Positions 41,400-52,586 of a stretch of DNA of 64,000 nt are shown one piece after another; within the stretch, counting starts at the first letter, position 1; every line of letters starts with the position of its first letter. The notes beneath the pieces were generated by a model that saw only the letters and a program-made list of their open reading frames with translations, made no database searches and was not told where the DNA came from. The translations under genes and the position numbers were made by a program. Source of the stretch: Symbiodinium microadriaticum (lineage: Eukaryota; Sar; Dinophyceae; Suessiales; Symbiodiniaceae); contig LSRX01000504.1 in the NCBI GenBank assembly GCA_001939145.1, positions 109,002 to 173,001 of the forward strand, in the 5' to 3' direction.

Positions 41400-41600
41400 C
41401 GTCTGGGGTTTAGGGTTTAGGGTCTAGGATTTCGGGTCCAGGGTGTAGGGTCTATAGGGTCGAGGGCCTGGGGTTAGGGTTTTAGGGTCGAGGGTCTAGG
41501 GTTTAGGGTTTTAGGGTCGAGGGTCTAGGGTTTAGGGTCGAGGGTCGAGGGTTTAGGGTTTAGGGTTTAGGGTCTAGGGGTTTGGGTTTTGGGTTTGGGG
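41400..41600. repeat. TTTAGGG/GTCGAGGG array
   Basis: Heptamers with a recurring GTCGAGGGTCTAGGG variant block. Preceded by other TTTAGGG blocks at 40935-41050. Confidence 0.9.
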
Positions 41601-42899
41601 CACTCAGGCACATGAGAGTGAGCTTTCCCAACTTCGCAGCGAGGTCGCCACGTGGAAGTCTTTGTTTTGCTTCTTTCTAGAGGGTCTGGGGCAAACCCTG
41701 AACCCTAAACCCTAAACCCTAAACCGAATAGAAAGCAAAAGGGTACTCTCGTTACTTAGGGCCGACAGGGCAACCTCAACCCAAAACCCAACACCCAACT
41801 TCCCAAACCCCAAATCCTACAGCCCTAAACCCCATAGCAATCCTCCTAAAGCCATAGATCCCTAAACCCTAAACCCCAAACCCTAAACCCTAAACCGCTA
41901 ACCCTAAACCCTAAACCCCCCAACGCAATAACTCCTATTTACCTGACACCCCAAAATCCCTCAGCCCTCGAAGTCAGTCGCGCGTTCAGACTTACCCCTG
42001 GGAAACCGAGCGGTTTAGGGTTTGAGGTTTAGGGTTTGGGGTTTAGGGTTTAGGGTTTAGTTTGGGGTTTAGGGTTTAGGGTTTGGGTTTTAGGGTTTGG
42101 GTTTTAGGGTTTGGGGTTTGGCCTTGGGGGGTGGTCGGGCTTAGGGCTCTTAAATTCCTGCGCATGGCCTAGTACTTCTGCTACCAGGAGCCGATGATTC
42201 CGAATCCTTTGTCCTTACATCCCTAAGCCCTTAAAGTACCCCATACAGCAACCCATGTGGTACGCGTTACAGCAACCCTTCGACTTATGGTGACCTTCAT
42301 CGCAACTCATATGGTAGCTGCTATAGTTACTGTACCCCTTAACTTCACTCGGCTGAGGGATTTAACCAATCTCTGAAACCACAAGCCCCGTGCAGGTTTC
42401 CGGGTTCAGAGATTGGTGTTCAGGGTGTTCCGAAGTCGGATCGCTGCCACGTACAACTTCAACCTTACTCCACCAACCCGACACTCGTAACTTTTATGTT
42501 TGGGCTTGGGCAATAGTTGCCGATACTGTTCCTGAAGGGTTTCTTATTGTAAAAATAATGAATATGAATATATAAAATCATACAGTATACCCTAATTAGT
42601 CACTCCATCTGTTAGGGGGGGGCTTATCCATGGGTCAAAAGCGCGGCAACTGTCAGGCTATCATTTCAAGGGCTCGTACCTCCCCCCCCGCCCCCCACAA
42701 AAGATCCGGATAAATTTTGCACCGTGGCCTGTAGCAAACCCCTTTAAAGTGCCCTTCCTCCCAGTAATCTTCAGCACAAAGCCTCTCCAATGCCTGAGCT
42801 TCGAATCCCTCCACCCTATACCCAGTAGCACTTAGGGTTCAGGGTGCAGGATTCAGGGCTTGGGGGTGGGTTCCGAGGTTTCAGAGTTCGCTCTAAACC

Positions 42900-43092
42900 C
42901 GCAATCCTAAGTAGCAAAGGGGGCTATGCAGGGCACCTTGGAGCCAGAGACCCGACAGGCGACCCCCCCAAACCCACAGTGCGCAAAAGCCTACCCTCTT
43001 TAAGGACTCAAATCACAGCATGGATGCCCCAAAACGGTGGGCCTTCTAGGGTGAAGGCAGGGTTAATTCGACATCTCAAAGAGCAACCCTAG
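42900..43092 (+). CDS. hypothetical ORF, basic C-terminus
   Basis: The frame reads SKGGYAGHLGARDPTGDPPK, PTVRKSLPSLRTQITAWMPQ and NGGPSRVKAGLIRHLKEQP to TAG at 43090. No family recognised. Confidence 0.33.
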
Positions 43093-43337
43093 CCTCGAAA
43101 CCAGTCGCACCTCAACCCCAAAGTCATACTCTGCGACTGCCTTGCATTTTTGTAACCAAACCCAATATCAAAAAATAGAGATAATCCTTTAACCCGGCCG
43201 GAGAGTCGAATGTCCAAATTCTAGCGTCAACCCCACTACATAACATATTGTATCTTCGTTTAAACTATGTAGGTTTCGGTTTTAGCCCTAAGCCCTAAAC
43301 GAACCCTAGAGAGCCTCCTTGCCTTCGCTTCTCGCAG

Positions 43338-43428
43338 TCGACGGCAGGCCCCCACGACACCGAAAAAGTTGCGGAGTCTCGAGCAGCTGGTGACGCCAAA
43401 GAACGAGGAATCGAAAAGGCGCCCTCCG
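43338..43428 (+). CDS. candidate exon 1 with acceptor and GT donor
   Basis: Preceded by TTGCCTTCGCTTCTCGCAG (strong acceptor) and followed by GTGAGG (strong donor). It reads STAGPHDTEKVAESRAAGDA then KERGIEKAPS in frame 1; another frame is also open. 91 nt. This is the best-defined exon by splice signals in the window. Confidence 0.5.
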
Positions 43429-43485
43429 GTGAGGGTTTTGGGTTTAGGGGTTTAGGGTTTTAGGGTTTAGGGTTTAGGGCTTTAG
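43429..43485 (+). other. candidate 57-bp intron made of telomere repeat
   Basis: Starts GTGAGGG and ends GGCTTTAG; the middle is TTTAGGG-type units. Removing it joins exon frame 1 (one leftover G) to TA of the next island, giving a Val codon and an open frame to 43553. Inferred; no transcript seen. Confidence 0.42.
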
Positions 43486-43553
43486 TAACAAACTTCAAGG
43501 GACGCAAGAAACCCTGCTCCCGGCCTCGATACATCGAGACCCTTCTTCCCTGA
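43486..43553 (+). CDS. candidate exon 2 after telomere-repeat intron
   Basis: In the joined frame it reads VTNFKGRKKPCSRPRYIETL then LP and TGA at 43551. Basic composition; no family recognised. A different frame here (NKLQGTQETLLPASIHRDPS) is open to 43594 but cannot be joined to exon 1 without a stop. Confidence 0.4.
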
Positions 43554-43699
43554 CGATCCACAATGCCTTCGGTAGAAGCTTGTTCGGCCTTTAGGGGTTT
43601 AGAGTTTAGGGTTTAGGGGCGGGATCAGAGGTACCTGGTGTGGAGCTTCCTTGGGGTGCTCCACACCCGTTCTCTTCTCCCCTGAAAAAGCATTGACTC

Positions 43700-44130
43700 G
43701 ACTTCCCTCTGAGAGGTCGATAGGTACTGAAAATTCCCACCAGTCGCCGGGGTCACCCGGCTTCATGAACCCTTCCTGGGCACCCAGGGTCCACCTCCTT
43801 TTTGGGCACTGGAAGACTCCAGGATCAACGGCCGTTGAGGGCCCCCGAAAGCTCCAGGGTCAACCCGTTTTCGGGCAACCGAAGCCTGAGACCCCTCAAA
43901 GGCATCAACGCAACTAACAACCAACGCCGCCGCAAAAGAAAAAGCAGTTCACACAAGTGGCATACTGAGTACGTATCGGGCGCAGCTCGACAACTAAATC
44001 TTCAGCCGTACGGCGACTGGCATCGGTCATCGCCGCCTCGGCAGGCGCCGGCATCGAGCAGTTCCATTAAGGCTGCAGGGCCTGCCTTCTTTCGGGCACT
44101 CGAAGGCTACAGGATCAATCCTGCTTCTTG
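43700..44130. repeat. diffuse repeat with GGGCACTCGAAGGCTCCAGG-like words
   Basis: TTTGGGCACTGGAAGACTCC, CCCCCGAAAGCTCCAGGGTC, TTTCGGGCAACCGAAGCCTG and TTTCGGGCACTCGAAGGCTA recur through 430 bp, often followed by AGGATCAA or GGGTCAAC. ORFs spanning this stretch are uncertain for that reason. Confidence 0.5.
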
Positions 44131-44724
44131 AACCAAAAAAAGCCCGAAACACTAAACCGTAAAGTTTCACCGGTGAACCCTAAACCCACGATCCTAAACC
44201 GTAAACTTTACGCCTTGAGCCCTAATTTTTGAACTTTAAACATTTAACCATAAACTTCAAAGCGTATGCTTCAGACCAGAGCAAACCTTCTGATGAGAGC
44301 CTCGCAGAGCAGGTAAGCAAGCTTGTTTTGGGGTTTAGGGTCGGTTTAGGGTTTAGGGTTTAGGGTTTGGCATGGAATGGCACGTAGGCGACAGTCTCTT
44401 GCGACATGGCTGGGTCGAGTGCGTCGTACTATGCGATGATCGGTGAAAACCTGTGTATAGAAGGCCTTTCCTTCCTTCTTTCCCGCCCCACGCCGTAGAC
44501 CCAAGTTCTGCTCGTTTAGGGTACGCAGAAGCTCTTGCACCGCCCACCCGCGTTAGCTGTAGGGTTTAGATTGTAGGGTTCAGGGCTTAGGTTGTTTTAA
44601 AGATGCGCCGACAAAGCCAGACTCTTTAAGTTCTTCGGCAGCGGGCTTGTGCGAAGGGCTTCAGCACGTCATCAAGCAAAGGTGTACTACCCTTCTTGTC
44701 TGGGCTTTTGGCACCCGCGCCCCT

Positions 44725-45150
44725 GAACCCTAAACCCTCAACCTTTTTCCCCAAAACCCTAAACCCTCAACCCAAAACCCCAAGCCTTTAAAGCCTAAGC
44801 CCTCAAACCAAGACCCCAAGACCCTAAACCCTGAACTACCCAAACCACTTCAGGGCTTTGGAACTTCTTGGTTGAGTGTTGAACCCTAAACCCTAAACCC
44901 TGAACCCTAAACCCTAAACCCTAAACCCGAACCCTAAACCCTAAACCCTAAACCCGAAACCCTAAACCCTAAACCCTAAACCCTAAACCCTAAGCCCTAA
45001 ACCCTAAACCCAAAACCCAAAACCCAAAACCCTAAACCCCAAACCCTAAACCCGAAACCCTAAGCCCTAAACCCTAAGCCCAAAACCCAAAACCCAAAAC
45101 CCTAAACCCCAAACCCTAAACCCTAAGCCCTAAACCCTAAGCCCAACTTA
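44725..45150. repeat. long CCCTAAA array with CCCAAAA and CCCGAAA blocks
   Basis: About 50 heptamers in one orientation. A block of three CCCAAAA units followed by CCCTAAACCCC recurs (about 45008-45045 and 45078-45112), a higher-order duplication of roughly 70 bp. Confidence 0.93.
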
Positions 45151-46825
45151 AAAGATCCTAGCTTCCGGCATCCTGGGCTTTGCACGCAGGGCCCTATAAT
45201 CCCTAAAGTTGGCTTTAGGGTCCATGGGTTTGTTTTAGGGGCTTAGGGTCTTGGGTTTAGGGTTTAGGGTTTAGGGTTTGGGGCTGAAGTGCTGTAGCCC
45301 TCCAGAAAAACATCCCAGGATTGTATGCAAGAAGCAAACAGCTGGCTCCCACGAAAGATCTTCCTGGGTCTATTGAAGTTAGGGTTTAGGGTTTAGGGTG
45401 TAGGGGTACCTTATCATTCAGGGGCAGCAAAAACGAGTATCCTGCCATTCGGGGCTTATGAGGGTCCTATGTTATCTGAAGCTCCCTTAAGGATTTCATT
45501 AAGGGGAGCACATTCTGTGGACCACAGTCAGAACTCCCTTGATTTGGGTGCACAGGCGAGAACACGCTCCAGAGCTATGGGGGTGCACCTGGACCTGCCA
45601 GGAAGCAAAAACCGGAGTTAAACTGCCTTCGACCCTGCAGTTGAGCTGATATTTGACACAAAGGGGTCCTGAACCCTAGCCTCCCCCCAGTTTTTGTCCG
45701 GTTAGGGTTTAGGGTTTAGGGTACAGGGTTTTAGGGTACAGGGTTTGGGGTTTAGGGTTTAGGGTTTAGGGTTTAGGGATCCTGGGGTTCAACATGCTGA
45801 AGTGGAGGGCAAGAAACAGACCCAGCAACGCCCCTTTTTCTGGTTGCCACCAGGCATCTGGGAGCGGGAGTTGAGGGGTAGGGCGGGTAGGGAAGAGAAC
45901 CCTAAACCCCGAACCCCGGAGCATTAAGGCCTAGATTTCAAACCGTATAAGAACCACCTAAATGCCGACTGGCACCTTCAAGGTCCCAGCGCCCAATTCC
46001 CCAATTGCTCACCTACCATCTTAAGGTCTTAAATCCCAGGCGCAATGCATACACTTAGGGTTTGGAGCCCTTCTGACTTAGAATCATCGGCGGCTTGGAC
46101 TTTAGTCCTGAAGCCCTAAGGTCTACGAGGCCCTCAACCATAAAGCCCACACAAAAACAACACACCCTACACCCTAAACCCTAAACACCAAACCCTAGGA
46201 CCCCAAAACCCCGAAGGGGCATCCGCGTTGATAGGTCCGTGTCCTACTCCGATGCGCCCTTGAAAGAGGTGGAGCTGCCTGTGACGCTGCAGCCCCGCTC
46301 TCGGCGAACTGCAGGGTCTCTTTGGGTTTATAGGGCTTAGGGTTTAGGGTTGAGGGCTTAGGGTTTAGGGTTGAGCGTTTAGGGTTTAGGGTTGAGGGTT
46401 TAGGGTTTAGGGTTTCTTTGGGTTTAGGGCTTAGGTTTTTTTTTTTTTTTCGGGCTGTACTGTAGGGTCTGCAGTGTCAGCCTCCGGGTTTCGGGCTGTT
46501 TGGGGGTTTAGGTTCAGGGTTTAGGGTTTAAGGCTTAGGGTTTGGAGGTTCGGGGTTTAGGCCCAAGGGTCAAGGGTGTCAATTTCAGATGTGCGTTGCT
46601 CTTTCTTTTAACGGGTGTCGCAAAACGCAGAGCCCCAAGTCCCAAGCCAACTACACAAGGCTGATACCCTAAACCCTACCCCCTAAACCCGAAAAAAAAA
46701 ACCCTAAGCCCTAAACCCCTAGAGCCCGTATACGAAAGGAACCCCACAAAAGCTGTCTCGGCCTATTGGCTTGTGCAGGCCATACCCCCTCTGGGCAAAA
46801 GGTTCAACGAAAGTCATAGGCTCCA

Positions 46826-46941
46826 CCCAGACCTTTCAAAGACTCCTTAACTAAGGGATATATACCTTAAATCATGTTCTAGACCCCTACTTTAACTTTA
46901 AGGTCTGTTCCTGAGTTGAAGGGATGTTGGAAGGTCGGGGT
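46826..46941. mobile_element. TIR element, family C
   Basis: CCCAGACCTTTCAAAGACTC at the left and TTGAAGGGATGTTGGAAGGT at the right are inverted, with a second inverted stretch inside (ATACCTTAAA / TTTAAGGTCTG). 116 bp, no ORF. Matches 56233-56339. Confidence 0.7.
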
Positions 46942-46977
46942 GGAAACTACCGGACAAACTCAGCCCAACCGAACGAA

Positions 46978-47065
46978 CCTAAACCCTGAACCCTAAACCC
47001 TAAACCCTAAACCCTAAACCCTAAACCCTAAACCCTAAACCCTAAACCCTAAACCCTAAACCCAA
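46978..47065. repeat. pure CCCTAAA array abutting TIR family A
   Basis: Twelve nearly perfect heptamers end three to four bases before the family A left end (47068). Confidence 0.95.
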
Positions 47066-47067
47066 AA

Positions 47068-47273
47068 GGGTATAGTTCTCTACATTAGGGTCCCTTTTTA
47101 GGTCCCCAACATAGTACGGCACTCTTATATAAAGACCCCCAAAGGGGCCCTAATTTAGAGAACTGCCAATATAGAGACCTAAAAGTACCCTTATAGAAGC
47201 CTTAAAAACTCTTATAGATCCCTTTATAAGGAGCCTTAAAAAGAGGCCCCTAACTTTAGACAGCTACCCATGA
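47068..47273. mobile_element. TIR element, family A, compound copy
   Basis: The standard unit (GGGTATAGTTCTCTACATTA ... TAATTTAGAGAACTGCC, 47068-47168) is followed by ACCCTTATAG-type repeats and a further diverged right end (AACTTTAGACAGCTACCCAT to 47271). A right-half copy follows at 47385-47428, just after the N at 47384. Confidence 0.8.
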
Positions 47274-47858
47274 GGAGACCCTCCACTCTCATCTTTCTTG
47301 GCCAAAGCACCGCAGGTGCCCCAGGCGCCCCCGAGCTCGACAACGTGTCGGAAACAGGCCTTTGCTTTTGCAGAGTGCCTACANTGGGGACCCAAAAAGG
47401 GACCCTACTTTGGAGAACTACCCATATGTAAGCGTTCATGTAACGGTTCCATAGCGGATAGGGCTCGGGGTTTGGGGGGGTTCAGAAGTGTTTGTGTTTA
47501 GGGTTCAGTTCAAAATCTCCATACGGCTCTTGTGTTGTTTTTTGACTCTCTTGGGGCCATGGTGTTTTTACAGCTTTACAGAAAACCGGAATGTTAGAGA
47601 AACCTGTATAGTTTCTAACAGGGTTTAGGGCTTAGGGTGTAGGGTTTAGAGTGGTCTCTTACCCAGCCAAGACATAGCTCGAAGACACGACGCACCAAAC
47701 CGAGCAGTGAAGTAGTAGGGTTTAGGGGTTAGATTCCGGCGTTCGGGGTTGCGCTGGTAGTAGTAGCCCTTGCAAAGACCTGAATAGCAGGCCGTAACTG
47801 GTCATGTTGTTGGTGGTGGTGCTGGGACCTCTGCTGCCAACTCCCAAAACCCTAAACC

Positions 47859-48008
47859 CTAAGCCCCAAACATCTTGCGGCAGACCAATTCGGCTCGCTC
47901 GCGGACAGTGACGGGGCAGCTGATGCAGTCGGCGAAGAGGGTTAGTGTCTTGGCTCCGTTTTGCGGGATGTAGGATTCAGGGCTCAAGGCCCACGAGGAC
48001 GATGCCAT
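47859..48008 (-). CDS. small ORF (minus), 49 aa
   Basis: ATG at 48008 reads MASSSWALSPESYIPQNGAK, TLTLFADCISCPVTVRERAE and LVCRKMFGA to TAG. The stop lies at the start of a TTTAGGG-oriented tract on this strand. The sequence is clearly non-repetitive with a CISCPV motif. No family recognised; could be an exon ending in a donor at the tract. Confidence 0.45.
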   Translation of the reverse strand: MASSSWALSPESYIPQNGAKTLTLFADCISCPVTVRERAELVCRKMFGA

Positions 48009-48898
48009 GGGTGGCTTCCGGGGATTATTTACACATTCAGATGGTTTCTGAAAGCCTCTCGAAACTCGTCACTGTGAGTGTGCAAGATGGATTGCTGGGT
48101 GCTTGAATTTTTCTAACTGTAGGCCCCCGATTTGATGAAACCGCCTTCGATGAGGAGTAGACCACGGATCCCATGATCAATGTCCTTGCAAAAGCGAAGG
48201 GTTCACTACCTAGTCGCTAGTCATTCCACGAGGCTTTTTGTATTTTGTCCGGGCACATCATGTCTACTGCTGGTGCTAGTTATAGCAATCACGCGAATGC
48301 CGGGAAGCAAATTTTCCCTTGTCGACTGTTTTCCCTGAAATGCCGCGATGAAAGGAAAAGGCTGCCATGATTCTAGTTCTTTCCGAAGTTCCCCTTGAAA
48401 CCCTCAATCGTGAAACTCGAAACCCCCAACCCCCAACCTCCGCCCGCTCCTAAACCCTAAATCTAAACGTGCGGCCATAATCTAAACTCCTGTGACTCGG
48501 ATGATACATATATTCCCTGATCATCGTTTGGTATCAACATAGTGAATTCTACTCATGGTTTCAAACGAATGCTACAATGCTTGCAAGGAAAAAGACCTAG
48601 AATATGGAATGACGGAAACCGATTCAGTGCAAGTTGGTTTAGAGCTGAATGCATTTACAAGCGTTTCATCATCCTTCTATTTCGAGAGTGATTGTCGCTA
48701 TAAAACACGAGAAAAACACTGTAAATATGGGGCCTCCAGGGCGTTCCACCCTCCAGAAAGGAACCCTAAACCCTAAACCCTAAACCCTAAATCTAAAACC
48801 CCCAAGTCGTAAGACCCTATGTCCCGCCAATGTGTTTGTGGAGCGAGCTTGGGAGTCCTTGTCCTTGTAGTGTCTGTGTTTCTGCAACAGCAACAAGA

Positions 48899-48926
48899 AC
48901 TACTACTACTACTACTGACTACTACT

Positions 48927-48990
<64 letters not shown>

Positions 48991-49112
48991 GCTACTGCTA
49001 CTTCTACTTCTCTACTTCTCTACTTCTCTTCTTCTCTTCTTCTCTTCTTCTCTTTCTCTTCTTCTCTACTTCTCTACTTATCTACTTCTACTTCTACGTC
49101 TACATCTACTAC
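48899..49112. repeat. (CTA)n then (TCTACT)/(CTTCT) microsatellite
   Basis: CTA triplets to about 49000, then TCTACTTC and TTCTCTTC units. The following 200 bp (Val/Ile/Thr frame) still show T-rich triplet texture and are probably decayed repeat. Confidence 0.93.
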
Positions 49113-49963
49113 CACCACTACCGACACCACTTCTGTTGTCATATTTGCGTTTGTTATCAATACTACTGCGGGTAGCATTTATGTTAGTACGGTTATCACG
49201 TTTGCTGGAAGTACAATTACTATGGTTAGGATCGGCAGTACAATTATGATCGGTGTTCATGTTATCACTATGTTGGTTATGTACTCGTCTTCGCTTTTTT
49301 CTACGGGTTTCATGCTAGAGTTTACGTTTATTACGTTTTAGCAACTTAGGGTTGCCGGTAATCTGACTATGCCAACTAACCCCCGAGCTTAAACACAGGA
49401 TCCGCAATCGAGTCAAGTCAATACATCGGCGACCTGTCACCCGAAACTCTGCACCAGAACTCGGTTTAGGGTTTAGGGTTTAGGAGCTCGACCCTAAACG
49501 GTGAAGTGCTTGTCCGTGCGAGGTTCCGACTTAGCAGACCGAGTGCAAACGGTGCTCGGATGTTACAAATCAGGGGCGGGGAGTACTAGATGAGGAGCTT
49601 AGTCTTTAGGCTTTAGGGTTTAGGGCTTGTGGTTTTGGGTCTAGGGTTTGAGGAGCAGCCTTTGGGGTTTAGGGTTTAGGGCTTGGGGTCTAGGGTTTAC
49701 GGTGTGAGGAGCCTAGGCTTTAGTGTTGAGGGTCTGCTGCGGGTTAGGGTTGAAGACAGATTAGCAAGGTGGTTGTGTGACATGGATTGCCACAAGCTTT
49801 ACTATGAGGTTTCTCACAAGCCTAATAATCCCTAAGCTTTCAACCCTAGCTTTAACAGTGGAGTTTTGAGGATTGTCGTTTTGGCACCCTTGGATAAGGG
49901 TCCCGAGCGTGAGGCCTTCAATCGGAATTAAGGGCATGCTCCGGATTCATAAGGGATCATTAG

Positions 49964-50058
49964 GGTCCATGTGCCAATCTAGCATATGCTTAGGCCTTAG
50001 GTGGGTCCCCACGATGTACATCATGAGGGACCAACGTGTGTATACTGAGCCTTAAACC
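49964..50058. mobile_element. TIR element, family F, diverged
   Basis: GTCCATGTGCCAATCTAGCA and TATGCTTAGGCCTTAGG match the left side of the element at 51476. A small central palindrome (GGTCCC..GATGTACATC..GGGACC) and CGTGTGTATACTGAG form the right side. Confidence 0.5.
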
Positions 50059-50158
50059 CCTACTGTTCTATATCGGCACATCTGAAACACAAATGGCAAG
50101 CCAGAGCTTCGTGCCCGAGGACTTTTTACAACCCCGACCCTACACGACCCTAAACCCC

Positions 50159-50228
50159 AAGCCGTGGTAACACTTCTGGTGGACAAACTCCTAGGAGTTT
50201 GTCCGCTAGCAGTGTCACCACGGCTTAG
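50159..50228. repeat. near-perfect palindrome, about 70 bp
   Basis: AAGCCGTGGTAACACTTCTG and GGACAAACTCCTA are mirrored by TAGGAGTTTGTCC and CTAGCAGTGTCACCACGGCT with about six mismatches and no spacer. It lies between telomere-like words (CCCTAAACCCC and TAGGGTGTAGGG) that are also inverted. No ORF. Confidence 0.9.
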
Positions 50229-50704
50229 GGTGTAGGGGCGTTGGACTACAGTATTCCTGATTCCGTCCATCAGCATTAATGCGATGTTTTCACAGTGTAA
50301 GCCGACTGGGGCGGGGGAGTTTCGTGATCGTGCCAGAGCGCAAGCGCAGCGCACTACACCTTTCAAGAAACAGAGCCCCAATATAGAAGCCTGAATCATC
50401 CGTAGTGCTTTCCCTGATACCCTAGACCCGAAACTTCCCTAAGCCCTAAAAACTAAAGCCTAAACCCTATTCATTCCGCAACATGTCCTGCACCCTGTTC
50501 TATCGAGGCGTTCGATTCTGAAGAAGATGGGAGGCATTTCGAGCTGCGGAAGGACCCTTATTGTAGCAGCAAGAGGGTTTTGTCGCTACAGCAACAGTGA
50601 ACCAGAAGGGATTAGTGTGGGTTCGGCGTCACTAGGGTCCGTTTGGCTTATCTTCAACCGCATACACAAGAAGTTCAGCGATTGTTCTGACTTCACTGAC
50701 TTTG

Positions 50705-50812
50705 GTAACCCTAAACCCTAAACCCTCAACAATCAACCCTAAACCCTAAACCCTCAACCCTCAACCCTCAACCCTAAACCCTCAACCCTAAACCCTAAAC
50801 CTTCAACCCCAA
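50705..50812. repeat. CCCTAAA/CCCTCAA tract
   Basis: About 15 heptamers mixing CCCTAAA and CCCTCAA. Confidence 0.92.
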
Positions 50813-51099
50813 GCAATAGCATTTTGGTTGACGCTTTCAGACTTCAGAGTCCTTTGTTGGAGGTCCTTGTGTTGAAGATGCTGCGATTTAAAGGCTTGAT
50901 GGGCTCCTTTCAGACCCATGAAATATCAAAGTTCATACCTTCAGTACCCTGACCGAGGCCTCTGGGAGGATGTAGAAAGTATAGTAGTAGAGGGTAAGAT
51001 ACAGGCTTGAATACTTACTGATATTCATCCTCAGGCATCCTTGTTACACTGATACGGTAAAGGAGCACAGAACCCTATTCGAATTTATTGTGCCCCCTT

Positions 51100-51206
51100 A
51101 TATGGGTAGTTCTCTAAATTAGGCTCCCTTTTGTTGGTCCCACATATAGTACGGCACCCTTATAAAAAGAACCCTAAAAGGGACCCTGATTTAGACAACT
51201 ACCCTA
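51100..51206. mobile_element. TIR element, family A
   Basis: TATATGGGTAGTTCTCTAAA at the left and CTGATTTAGACAACTACCCT at the right; interior TAGTACGGCACCCTTATAA. Flanked by TTA and ATA/TTA. Confidence 0.87.
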
Positions 51207-51325
51207 TATTACAGACGTCAGGAGTCTGGGGCACTCCTTACTATAAATGATGCCCCGAGATTGAACCACCTCTTTGTGAGCCCCTGTAACCCCCTACATT
51301 CAAGGGTTTGTGGACATCATTGGAA

Positions 51326-51412
51326 GCCTACGTAATGACCAATATTACTTAGGGTTCCTTACAAAGGAGCCCGAAACCCTGTTCCGATTATCAAGTGGCC
51401 TACAGCAGTTCA
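51326..51412. mobile_element. TIR element, family B, diverged
   Basis: GCCTACGTAATGACCAATAT, GGTTCCTTAC and AAACCCTGTTCCGATTATCA follow the family B plan. Confidence 0.55.
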
Positions 51413-51475
51413 TAGTCCCTCTACCCTAAACCCTAATACCCGGGTTGGAGTGGGTGTTGCAGAGGTGTCCCAAAG

Positions 51476-51571
51476 GCTCCATGTGCCCGCATAGTATATA
51501 CTTAGGCCTTACAGGGGTTCCTATATAGGTACCTTGCAGCTTACGTGTATACTATACTATGCACATGGAGC
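51476..51571. mobile_element. TIR element, family F
   Basis: GCTCCATGTGC and GCACATGGAGC are perfect 11-bp inverted ends. Inside them CATAGTATATAC / GTATACTATACTATG continue the inverted repeat. 96 bp. Confidence 0.65.
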
Positions 51572-52127
51572 TGATGCCCTCAACCCTTAAAGGAACCCTA
51601 AAAGGAGCCCTTCATAGGAACCCTCTATAGGAAGCCTTCGTAGGAGCCTTTACGGTACATGGAGCCTTGGGTGTGGGGTTTCGGGAATTGGGGATCTGCG
51701 TTTTGGAGTTCAAGGCACCAAGGCCAGCATTCTTTGGGGGTTTAGGGTTTAGCGTTTCGGGGCATAGTTTGGCACCAGGAGTTCGATCTTGACAACCAAA
51801 AGCTGCTGCCCGACTGCACGAGCTAGAAACATGTCGTACGATTTCTATTGAGTTGGGGGTGTGGTGTTTAGGCGTGACAGGGGACGTCGGTGCTTTAAGT
51901 GTGCTGTTGCAGTGAAACCAACCATGAGAGCCCCATTTTGGTGTCAGGGGTATATTTGTATCCATTCTTTACAGAGCACTCAGCTGCTCGATGAGCTTGG
52001 GGTTGATAGATCCTCAATGACACCCGCATCCCAGAAATCCTAAACTGTAAGGTTGTTTGAGTTTGAGTAGACATGATGGTGAAGAAAGATGGCCGGCTGG
52101 CAGAGAATCGCAGGCCTTGTGATTCAT

Positions 52128-52475
52128 TACCCTAAACCCTAAACCCTAAACTCTCAACCCTAAACCCTGAAAACTAAACCCTAAACTCTCAACCCTAAAC
52201 CCTAAACCCTGAACCCTGAACCCTGAACCCTAAACCCTACACCCTAAACCCTGCCCTGGTTGCAGTCAGCTTCCTTTGGCGGAAGCTCTGCTAAGAGCTG
52301 CGCAGCTGCAAAAGCCACCATCCCTGGCATGAGCTGAGCCAGCACACCTTTACAGTTTAGGGTTCAGGGTTACGGTTTAGGGTTTAGGGTTTAGGGTTTA
52401 GGGGTTTAGGGGTTTAGGGTTTAGGGTTTACGGGTTTAGGGGTTTAAGGTTTAGGGTTTAGGGTTTAGGGTTGAG
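52128..52475. repeat. telomere tracts in opposite orientation
   Basis: CCCTAAA units at 52128-52255 (with CTCTCAACCCTAAA blocks) and TTTAGGG units at 52355-52475, 100 bp apart. Confidence 0.9.
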
Positions 52476-52586
52476 AGCTGAATTTAGGGTATTAGCGGCT
52501 GCAAGCTCGGATCTTCCGAGGCATGAAGAGGCAGCGCATAAGCTCACGCCTTCAGGGTTTTGAGGGTTGGCCCTAAACCCTAAACC

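Noticed and set aside
48819..49260. ORF with Val/Ile/Thr-rich membrane-like tail
   Set aside because: The first part is the CTA/TTCTC microsatellite and the tail keeps T-rich triplet texture; most likely decayed repeat.
51925..51950. Spliced-leader-like word (AGCCCCATTTTGGTGTCAG)
   Set aside because: Only partly matches the dinoflagellate spliced leader (CCATTTTGGCTCAAG end) and no donor or snRNA context follows.
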